From Biomphalaria glabrata (lineage: Eukaryota; Mollusca; Gastropoda; Planorbidae): a stretch of 64,000 bases of DNA. The translations under genes and the position numbers were made by a program. Below are positions 13,101 through 25,100 of this stretch, piece by piece. The notes below the pieces were generated by a model. The model was not told the DNA's origin, did no database searches, and saw only the letters and a list, made by a program, of their open reading frames with translations. Each line of letters starts with the position of its first letter. Positions within the stretch are counted from its first letter, which is position 1. The stretch is from positions 14,130,365 through 14,194,364 of the forward strand of contig NC_074716.1 of NCBI RefSeq assembly GCF_947242115.1. Reading direction: 5' to 3'.

Positions 13101-16100
13101 TTGTCTTTTATTTCCCATTCTCCCTGCAGTGAAGTCCAAACTTTCTAGGCCTGGGGGTAAAATGCGTTTCTTTTCCGCGGCCACATCACCGCAAGACATT
13201 GTCTAATCCAATGGAATCGATCCTTCTGGGCTTCATCTTGCAGTGCTGGAAGAACTTTTTGGAGCCCGATAGCACCGCGTCACTAGCCGTAGATTGGCCA
13301 TCACTGATCTATATAATGGCGCACTACTTGCTGTCTGCTTCTTTTGTCGTGGCCTACATTGACTTTGAAATCCAAACGTTTGAATGACTTACCTTCTGCT
13401 GCTCTACTTTCACTCGATCTCTTAGCCAACTTTAGAAACAAATAAATGTATGCGTGTTATATGCCGGGGAAGGGGGGCGAGGAAGCATGTAGACACACAA
13501 ATAAATAATAGCAGGGTATTAAGTTATTAAATCACGCGCTATGACGTGAGTCTCGTGATCTAATTAAAACGTTTAGGACAGAAATAAGAAAAAATACAAA
13601 GTTAATTACAGAAAGCCAGACAGTGTAAGCTTACAGCTAATGAAACTCGTCAGCCAGAATTCTCTTCTTCTTTATTGTTTCATGCTTAAACTTTTTGTTT
13701 TCTAAAGCAGTGTTGGTAGTTTCATGATTAGGATGGTGTTCAGGGACAACTTAGAAAACATTGACACCAAGTGACACTTGCACTAAGAGCCTTTACTTTT
13801 GTTTATACTTTCATGACATTTATCATTTTACTGAAGTACACAGATTGGCCCTGGGCCTATTTGACCGCTTGCTCCAAATTAAGCCCATGGGCCCCGCAAT
13901 TTACATTGAGCATATCACTATAAGTCATGGCTTTTGTCACAGGCTTATAAAGATGTAGGATCTAAAGTGTTATTATATTTAGTGTATCCTACGATTGACA
14001 TAAATTTAATTAAGCCATTGGCGCCTATTGCGTTTGAGTTGCTTTCTATGCAAGTTGTATAATAAATGTTAATATAATGATCTAATTAATAGATGTTCTT
14101 GTAAAAAAAAATAGAAGAGCGCCTCGCAAGCTTCCATTAATTGGGCCTCTCAATTCGTAAGGCAGGCCCTGGGAGTATATACCGCTCATACCCAACCTTT
14201 TACGACCTGCTGGCCACAGAAGTTTCCGAATCATCTGTCTCAAGCCAAATCACCGAAAAAAAAAAAAAAAAGAAATTGTCGATTTAAAACAGATCCTTTT
14301 TAACTACATCATGCTAATTGTCAATATGTTTCCAACGACCAAATAGTACCGCATCACGGTTCGGATGTGGCCCGCGGTCCTTAGTTTTGGCAACCCTGGT
14401 GTTTATCAATTGATTCAAATCATGTTTACCTAGTGTGACCATAACGAGGATACAAATTCCTCCTTTTCTCACTCATTCAATATACACGTTTGTGTCTAGA
14501 ATAGCATGCACAAATGACCAACACTCCCCAGAAACATCTTTCTGGTGGTATTTGTGTATGTTCTTTTGTTCCCTGATATCAAGTAAGCTGACCCTGTACA
14601 GTAGACCGCAGACCTCTTTTGTTTCTTGGTTCAGCCAAAGACGAGCAGTCCAAACAATTGAGAGCTGGCTTTGTGTCTTGTTTGGGGCTGTGCAAATTGA
14701 CTCGAATGTTTCCGGATTATGTCAGCCGGAGATTACAGAGCCGGTAACCCGAGAAAGGTGGGAGGAGGCAATGTGTTGCATCGGCAAACACAAGAGATGA
14801 CCTCACACTGCATGGTCATACCGTCATGGCCGGTCCGTTGTTTATTCAGAATAGTGAGTAGCCAGCTCAAGATGCGCTGTCAACTTAAGTTTGAACTTGT
14901 CTGGGCTAAGCTCAAACACATCCATTGGAAGGGGGTGGGGTGGAGATAAATAAGCTCCATTACTGCCTACTGTTTAATAGCTCATTACCTATTCATACAT
15001 ATATGGGTCACAATATGTAAACATAGTATGGATCCAAAAGTAGGCTAAATACCACGTGGTACAGGCTGAACGAGTCCTCCCTAAAGTGTATCCATGCTTG
15101 TTCCTAGCAGAGGCAACTAGACTTTGGCATGTTTGTTTGTTCACTTTACAAAACTATTTCATAAAGTAGATATAGAATGTAGACGTCTAGTGACATAATC
15201 TCAGGTTTAAGCAAACCGTCTCGGAACCACTTTCTTAGATTAACATGTAATGATCCTTGGTCACTTTCCCCGACCCGTCTTGTGAATCTTCTTTCCCATA
15301 ACAGGATGTCCGTCTTGGTAGATCTAGAGCTAAACAAAACCTAATGGCATTGTGCTCGTTGACATCAACTATAGAAATGAGCTATGGGAAATTTACACGA
15401 GCAACAAACTTGAACGCTTCAGATTTCCTTTGGAACTAAAGTTTGAAAAACTTACATCAACAAGCAATAGAAAAAAGAATAATTTTTTAAAAAAGCTTTT
15501 GTAAGAGGAAATAGCCGCTAATTACCACCATTTATCTGAAAATTATAGGGTCTGCTTTATAAAACAAAATTAATTAATTAGTACTAAATGATTAATAATT
15601 GGTTAATTTTTTGATTGATTCGTGTATTGTTATCGACTATGAATAGTTATGCAAAATTTCAACTTGATCCAAGAATGGGAAGTGGGAGAAAAAAACGTAA
15701 AAACTTAAAAATGGGACTAAATCCATATATATACATATAAGTACATATCCAAATATCTTATTAAGTAGCACTTACTCTCCTTATTTCAAAATCAAACAAA
15801 ATAATTAACTAATTTTTAATTTTGTTTGATTGATTCATGAGTCCGGTTCAATGAATAATTGTGCAAAGTTTTAACTTTAATCGAGAATGGGAAATGGGAG
15901 AAAAAACATGTTCAAACTTTTGACCAGAAATAGTATAATCTTTGTAAAAAGCAGCAATAGAAGATCCCTGAACATAAATTGTAATCTATGCACTATCAAA
16001 AAGATGGTACGAGTCATTAATTATCAAATAAAAACGTAAACACTTTTCACTAAGTAATGTGTGTACCACACTAGAACCATACGAGTGTGCTAGTTAACTG

Positions 16101-19100
16101 TAATTTAGTTTGATCTATTTCTTTGACAAGTCATTTCCATTGAGACGACATAAGCTTTGAGAATGTCAAATGGCAAGAAAAAATACCAGATACTGAAGTC
16201 CTTCGAAGAGCGGGTCTGCAAAGCATCCACACAATCCTGATGCAGTCACAGCTGCGATGGGCAGGACAAGTCTGCAGAATGGAAGACCACCGCATCCCTA
16301 AAGACTCCTGTATGGCCAACTAAGGGAAGGAAAGCGCTCGCAAGGTGGTCAAAGAAAACGCTTCAGGGACTTTCTCAAATCTTTTATGAAGGCGTTCAGC
16401 CACCTGGGAGACAGATGCACATGGCAGAGCTTCATGGCGTCGCGCTGTGAAAACTGGCGCACAGGTTGCTGAGGAAATGAGAACAACGCTGGCAGAAGAA
16501 AAACGCCAGAGAAGAAAAACAATGCCTGTGACACTAGCTCCAGCTGGAATAACCTGCCCAGTGTGCAGCCGAACATTCCGGGCTCACATAGGTCTCACCA
16601 GCTCACATAGGTCTCACCAGCCACACGAGGAAGCACAAAACCCCAGGGCAAAGCCCTCAGCCCCCTGGATGACAAAAGTGGTCATCATCGAACCACGATG
16701 GACGAACTATATATTTCTCTGACAAGTCATTTCCTTTGAGACGTTTAGTTCTAAAGGAATTAAAAAAAAAAACACTCTTGAAAATCTAAGTTCTTCATCA
16801 GATTAAGTGCAGCGGTCACTTTTGTCAACTGAAAGAGAATACTTTAATTTGAAATGAAATATGTTGAGTTTTTTTGTTCTCATAGAAATAATAAGGCATT
16901 GTTTTAGAGACCAATAATTAATGACGAGTGCAGTATTTCACCCTACGGAGACCCAATTTCATTCTGCATATGTTGCCACACTTGTTGCAAAGTTTTCTAA
17001 ACATAAACCATTTTCTAAAACAAGATTAAGAATTAATTATATGGATATAGAGGCTCGTAGTTTGATTGTAAAGCGCTTGGCTTTCCAACAGAGGGGCCTC
17101 AAGTCGAAGACCTGAGTCCACCAACTCTAATTAGAAAGTAAAGGCGGTTGATCCTGTTCTGACCACATGACATCCTGGTTAGGTATAATACTGAACAGTT
17201 TTGTTGTCTTTTGATACTATATATTTATGTGAAGATTTGATATTTGAATGTAATAACAACAAAATATGTAACTGTAATGTTTTGGAAAAACTCGGACTCT
17301 GCAAGCGCTGGTGTCTTCGTCTGGTCTGCTCGTGTCTGCGTGCTACACGCGGTAGCTGCTCATGTGCTCTCAATTAAGACGTCTAATTTAATGTGACAAG
17401 GCAGACGGGGGGGGGGGGGTAAAGGGTGCTGGAGCAGAGTGACATGTAGGTTGTGTGATGTATTGGGGCTACTAGGTTACCACTGTGTTTGTAGCAGTCA
17501 TTAGTTCTGACTACAGAGAGAACTTCCACTGAGCATACGTTTCAAACGGTCTATAACTTGGATGTTTCACGGCAGTCTTTATGCCAGTGGTCATTGTCAG
17601 GTCGTGTAGTCAGTCAATAAGTGTTACATGTCTGCAGGCTGCCATCTACTGATCTCCTAAATCCCCAATACCAAGATTTCAAATTATTCTCCAAGATTTC
17701 AGTACATCAAAGAGATACATTGCTAATTGGTTAAATATAAGAGCTACATTTCTAATTGGTTAAATATAAGAGCTACATTTCTAATTGGTTAAGTGAATAT
17801 AAGAGAGTCATTGCTAATTGGTTAAGTGAATATAAGAGATTCATTCCTAATTGGTTAAGTGGAATATTAGAGATTCGTTACTAATTGGTTAAGTGGAATA
17901 TAAGAGAGTCATTGCTAATTGGTTAAATGGAATGTAAGAGATTATCTTAAGATTGAAATTACATTTGTTGAACTATTTATATAGACTAACAAAGAGTTCG
18001 TACACGTGTTGTTGTTTTTATCATAAGATCCCAAAACCAAACGGAATGTAAATAGCTTTCATCGTATTTAATATTAGACTTGACCCACCAGCTGCGCCCA
18101 GAATCTGCTTCACGTATAATTTGATGCCAGGATCAAATGCGAATACTTTTTGTGGCCAATCATTATTAAATCATTTTCTTGGACAAGTGACTAAAATGGA
18201 TGTGAAAACAGCTAAAGCCCTCATTCATCCCATCTCATGCTGTGCTGTATGATAGTTTCAAAATAAAACCCGGTCTGCAATGAAAATTATCACCAGTTAT
18301 CAGAAAAGGTTTTTCCTCTGAGATTTTCCCTCAGGATTAGTTTTATTTTACGGGACGAAACTAGATCTAAATATTTACTCTGCTGGCTTTGAATCAATTG
18401 AAGTTGATAATTTAGTGGACACTAAGACTAGAAGGTTTTGCTTCTTCAATCTAGTGCTCTTTCTAAACTGAGACATGTCCTTCCTAAGCAAACACTGCAC
18501 GGTGCATGAAGTAACAAAAAGAACAACGACTTTTTACTATTAAACTTAGTTCTTCCTAAGTATAAGTCAAGTAACCCTTTCAACCTTGTCCTCTCTACAG
18601 CTGTGGATAATGCTCATGAAGATGTCATATGGCGAACAGAATGATCAACCGCCTTAACTTTCTCGCAACTAATGTCAGGTGTCCAGTTTGGGTTTGGTGG
18701 ACCAAGTGGTGTCCTTAAAATACCGAAATTCAAAATCCCTGTCTGCAAGCGTTGACAAGCGCTTTACCACTCAGCCGCCATATATATATGTATGTATATT
18801 GGTTATCTCACCACTCAGCCGCCATATATATGTATGTATATTGGTTATCTCACCACACAGCCGCCATATATATGTATGTATATTGGTTATCTCACCACTC
18901 AGCCGCCATATATATGTATGTATATTGGTTATCTCACAACTCAGCCGCCATATATATAGTTCGATGGTATAGTGGATTTGAATAATGAATAAAAGTGTGT
19001 TTCACGTTGAAGTGTCTTAATATAACAAAGATCACTTAGTAACACTAGACGACTAGTGCACTTTCCCAAGGCCAAGTCTACAAAGAAAGGAAACAAATCT

Positions 19101-22100
19101 TCTGCCGAAAGATAAAGTGTAGTTGGAGGAGGGAGGGGGCACGTCGTTGAGGTTATGTTTCAGCATCATCAACTGTATTTCCCTTGACCGACCCGGTATC
19201 ATGTTCAGGGTTACATTTCAGTCTAGGTTTTAGCCTAACGCTTGTGTCCAACTTTCCTACATCACTTTGTCTACCACCACCGTCTCCTGGGCATTATTTG
19301 TCAGATTTGTTTTTATTTTTTATTTCTCTTTGTTTTGTAGGAGCCGCCGCCAGCTAACGAGATTTGTCTGTTAACCGATATTCGCAAGTGTTCCTAGTTA
19401 TAAGTTCCATAGATTCAGTTCAGCATTAAGGCCGAACCTGAATGAAACACCCACACAATACACAAATGTATAACAAGTTAAATATTAGCTCTAAATGAGA
19501 GAGATTTACATACACAATTGTGCTTAGAATAATTGTTATTTCTTACTAGCGTTGAATCCTGGAATAAATCGCTTGCGTAAAGAGCATATCATTTTTTTAA
19601 CTTTCCGTTGGCCCGCGTTGACTTATTGCATTAATCGAGAGAATTAGACTCATTTACGCTGCATGTAGACTAATTAGAAAAGTCACGGGCTAATAACAAT
19701 TCCCCTGGATTTGTAACCTTCAGTTGTAACAATCTCGCATGACTTGTAACAAAAAAATTAATTGAAACATGCCTTGCTTTCAAGGCATCAAAATATCACT
19801 TTAAATTAAAGCGCAATAATTTAAATATGTATTTTTTTAAAATAAATCCTATCCACCTAACTAGAATAAAGAAACACAGAAGTACCATTTTACATGTACT
19901 TTCTTGACTGACTTTCTTACCAATGAAATATTAGAATATCAGCTTGTCTCGACCTGAACATCTCAACTGTGAGCCTAGCTATGGCGTGAACTATATGTTC
20001 TTAACAATGTTATGAATATTTTATAATGACATTGTTTTGTTATTGGTGAGACCAGATATAGCGAATTGTAATCATACATGATAAGTTGTTGCTGCTGCTG
20101 TTTTTAATCCCAAAGGGTTTTTACTAATGTACAGTTCACGGAACAATGCTATAACTACAATTTTAAAAATACAAATATTGCTGAACTTTGAGGACTTATG
20201 TAGTGGCTTGGAATGACCGTCTGAGTATTCGTTGGGTTGAAATGACCGTCTAAGTATTGGGTTGGAATGACCGACTAAGTATTAGGTTGGAATGACCTTC
20301 TAAGTATTGGGTTGGAATGACCTTCTAAGTATTGGGTTGGAATGACCGTCTGAGTATTGGGTTGGATTGACCATCTAAGTATTGGGTTGGAATGATCTAT
20401 CTGCCAATGTACATTACTTTTGCACTACAATGAATTGAGTAATGTCTTTTTGTTTCCCAGGTTCACAATGTGAAATTCGCCTTTGAATTGATGGAAGACG
20501 CCGGATTGATGAAACCAAAGGCTCGTCCAGAAGGTGAGTTCTTTGAAGTGATATGTCTAGCTGAACAGTCGAGAGCCCAAGTTGTTAGATACAAGAGTAA
20601 AATGTGTTCACTTTTATTTCGTTGACAAACGGTTTTACGTTATGATGCGTTTGTTGTGAGTGGATATGTCCAAAGCAAAGTGTCATTTGTACTTTTCACC
20701 TAATCGTATCAAATGGTGTTGATAATTGGTCGTTGGTTGTAGCTCCAACAAGCTAGTACAACTAAACCGATGTAGCTCCAACCAGCTAGTACAACTAAAC
20801 CGGTGTAGCTCCAACCAGCTAGTACAACTAAACCGGTGTAGCTCCAATCAGCTAGTACAACTAAACCGGTGTAGCTCCAACCAGCTAGTACAACTAAACC
20901 GGTGTAGCTCCAACCAGCTAGTACAACTAAACCGGTGTAGCTCCAACCAGCTAGTACAACTAAACCGGTGTAGCTCCAACAAGCTAGTACAACTAAACCG
21001 GTGTAGCTCCAACAAGCTAGTACAACTAAACCGGTGTAGCTCCAATCAGCTAGTACAACTAAACCGGTGTAGCTCCAACCAGCTAGTACAACTAAACCGG
21101 TGTAGCTCCAACCAGCTAGTACAACTAAACCGGTGTAGCTCCAACCAGCTAGTACAACTAAACCGATGTAGCTCCAACCAGCTAGTACAACTAAATGGTG
21201 TAGCTCCAACCAGCTAGTACAACTAAACCGGTGTAGCTCCAACCAGCTAGTACAACTAAACCGATGTAGCTCCAACCAGCTAGTACAACTAAACGGTGTA
21301 GCTCCAACCAGCTAGTACAACTAAACCGGTGTAGCTCCAACCAGCTAGTACAACTAAACCGGTGTAGCTCCAACCAGCTAGTACAACTAAACCGGTGTAG
21401 CTCCAACCAGCTAGTACAACTAAACCGGTGTAGCTCCAACCAGCTAGTACAACTAAACCGATGTAGCCGTATTAAATCCTTAATGTAGAACTTATAATAA
21501 CAAAAGCAAGGTTCAAACACAACTAAATAAAACTTGTATTTATAGATGTACACACAGATTGAACTTGAAAGTACAACAAACAAAAGTGAAATAAGAGTTC
21601 AAATAAAACTCACTACAAACATACGTCCTTCATACACACACAACAACAAAATGACATTCAATGACAGAGTTGAGATGTTGAAATCTATCAGCAAGGAAGC
21701 TGTGTACAGACGTTGTTCCAATGTACAGTCACAAGGAACTGATAGAAAAGCAAATCAGGTAGAAATAGAAAGGAACTTTTAAGAAGAGCGATAGAAATGT
21801 ATTTGAAACCTGAAATGTGCCCCGTTTAACTTCTGAGATATATTTAAAGAAATAAATTATCCTCAACTTGTTAAAATCAATCAATTGCTGTTTAATAAGG
21901 GCGATTGGTCCTTTTCAAAATTAAAACATAAAAAAAAATAACTTAGATCATGGATGTCACAAGAAAGATTTATCAGCGCTAAAGATAATAGTAATCAAAC
22001 ATCAAATAAAGGAATTCTTGGTGTGGAATTTCTTTTTTAAAAAAATCACTCACTGAAAGCAGAGAAAATATTTTAAATTCTGGTATTTCAGTGAGAAGTA

Positions 22101-25100
22101 GTGTGTATTGTATTGTTTGATAACAATATATTGTGGAAATGTGTTTTTTTGTTTGTTTGTAATGTTGACTTCAATGTAGTCTACGTGACTTAAATACTTT
22201 GGTTTATAGAGACCGCACAATCATGTGACATTCATAAATCCAACAGACTTATTCTATGAATTCAATTGGATGCTTCTATTCTTTGAAAGTAAATGCATCT
22301 TATACAGATATCCAAACACCAAACTTCGTTTCAAAGTGAATGAGTGCATTCCCCTTTCTCATTTGTATGCAAAGTGTTGTTGAAGAGAAAATGCAACTAG
22401 CTATCTAGCTCTCTAATGACGTAAATTATCTTGTCAAGTGCTCTCTTCAAGTCATACGGAAATGATACAACGATAGTTGAAGTGTGTCATTGAGTCTCGC
22501 CAAATCTTTTTTTTTTAAATTTCCTACTTTTTCGCACCATTTACTTTGATGGTTGATCGAGAGAAAAACAATTTATTTCATTTTTTAACATAACATAAAC
22601 TATTCTTTTCAACACCATATTTCTGCAACTTCGCCTATGCATTAGTCTGTTGGACCTTTGGGGCACCACACAAGATTTGTCAACCGTCTTTCTCCTATCC
22701 TCTGTCTTAAGCCTTGGATAGAACCTCAGTCATTGTCAGGCCCGTCCATTCTTTTATGTTGTCTTCCCATCGCTATGTCTGATTCTTCTTCTTTTTCCTG
22801 GTACTGTTCCCTGAAGGAAGGTCTCTGCAAGCCCCGAAGACCTTGTAATAATATGGTCATAGAGCTTTAGTTTCCGTTTTACAATAGTCAGCAGGTCATC
22901 GTGGGGTCCATATATGCGACATATATAGTTTCTGATATATAGTCTTGTTTGCTAAACAAACAAAAAATAGACAATTAAAAAATATAGAGATCTATAAGCT
23001 TATACGATTTTAGATGAGTGATGTCTTTTAATGGAAACTAAAAACTTTTGATTAATTGTGCGAATTACTTCCCTCAGCCATGTTTTTTTTTTCTTTGACT
23101 GCACTCACGCGCAGTTGGGAGTACTCATTAACATGTTTACCTTTTGTGTTCTGCCACTGGCGAGTATGATGTGTGTAAGTGTGTGCACGCACGCTACGCT
23201 TATGCACCGGTAACGTCTGCGAATACGATAAGCAGACGACACGAAACAGCAACAAGTCTTTATACCTTGTGCACTCGTAGTTAGGCTTTGTGGTGACGTC
23301 ATCTTACAGGTGGCCCAGGCCCATCACGTAAATCTTCAGTCTCTCTTTCCTTCTCCGCGAATCTGCTTTTTTTTCCTCGGTTCATCTCTCTCTCATTCTC
23401 TCTCTCTCTCTCTCTCACTCACACACACACACAAAGAGATGCACTTACTCCTGCACACACAGAAATACACAAACCACGTGTCCAATTATGAGCTTATAAA
23501 TGTGTGTGTTTGTTTTTTTTTGTTTTGTTTTGGAAGTGACAATGACGTACCTTTTGAACACTCACAACACTAGATCAAACAAGTGTGTCCGTCGCAATTT
23601 GTTTTGTGTGGCCTTTCTGTCCGTCCGTCCCGTTTAGATCTCAGATATTTTAGATCATTCAAAGTTCTGATGCAACGGCTACTTTTTTCTTTTCTGAAAA
23701 ATCAAATTTTTAAAATCAATTTTGCAAGTAGTTTTTTCATAAAAATACACCACTTTTACAACTATTCCCTATTTATAGTAACAAACACTGGAGGCGTTTT
23801 AGTAAGGGGGGTGGCCATTTATCATTTTTTAACACATTTATGCAAATGATTTTAGATTTTTGATCATTATAATATTCTTTCTGAAAATATTGAAACCTGC
23901 CTTTTTACCTGCCTGGGTGGAGCACTTCTGATAGAAATTAATACCGATATTCTTCTGAAAATATTGAAACCTGCCTTTTTGCCTGCCTGGGTGGGCCACT
24001 TCGGGGGGCCGATTTTGAGTTTGTGTTTCCACACAAACTGTCCTTGTAACTTTATGTTATAATTTGGCCACTATTATAAATGTATGTTTATAGACTGTAG
24101 ACTGAAAACCTGTTATTGTACGGTACACGAAACATTCAAGTGACACTCTAACCACACAATGTCAAGTCGTGAATTGATGAATTAAAGTCATCAAATCTTC
24201 AAAAGCGTGTCGTGATTTTTCTAGTCATAAAATGGAGGACACTTGATTGACTTTCAGTGTTGCCAACTGGAAATGAAAGTGCTCAGAAAGTTTCATTCTG
24301 CGATGCTTTATAGTGCACAATAATTATAACTTTTTTTTTTTCAAACTTAAAGCTTCTCACCAAGCAGCTATCTGCCGATAGCACTTTCACAGTTGATAAC
24401 AATTTCTAATACATTTTTTAAATCGTTTCATAATTTGTGTGATTTTTTTAAGCGTTCTAAAATCAACTTGAAAGTCAAAATTGTAAAAAGAACAGATGAC
24501 TCTGAATAACTTCAGAATAATACACCCCAAAATGAGAGTCGTTGAAAAACAATATGCAAGAAGTAAGAAGTGTTGTGAAGAAGGGACCTAAATTTACACG
24601 TTTAGTCATCAAACCTGAAATGTGCTTTTCTCCCCTCATTGTGACTTAGCAGAGCTTAAATTTGTAACTATTTTTATTTAGCAACGTACCGGTACTGCAG
24701 CCTTCACGCAGCCTTACACACATAGAACTCTATTTGAGGGGGGAAACTTTAGACGCTATACCGCATCATAGTCGGAACATTTCGTTTGTATCAAGTTTCA
24801 CCTTTCTGTCTCACACTGCTAGGCCACTGTCAGTGAAGCTAACTAACAGCTTGAGTGATGCCATGTTTGACGTGTGGTCCATCATGTTATGTCATTGACG
24901 GATGATGGCTACCTCACGTGACACGTGTTGGAGTCATCCACTTCGCGGGCGTTTAGTCTTTCTTACTGCCCGTACTCACTAGCAGACACACTAGGCTATG
25001 GGCGGAGTTGTTACCTCACTCAGGGGCCTACCGTAACAGCCTCGTAGCTCGAAGGCAGGTGCCGACGTTGCCGCAGTGTGCAAATATAAAAGCACGGTTT

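Noticed and set aside
18679-18985. Two overlapping frames with repeated YVCILVISPLSRHI or YMYVYWLSHHSAAI
   Set aside because: Produced by the 42-bp array derived from a SINE edge.
20739-21462. CRISPR-like array
   Set aside because: The 33-bp units abut directly with no variable spacers, in an animal gene intron.
20709-21583. Overlapping open frames of 65-188 residues on both strands
   Set aside because: All are reading frames of the 33-bp array; the repeated peptides simply mirror the repeat.
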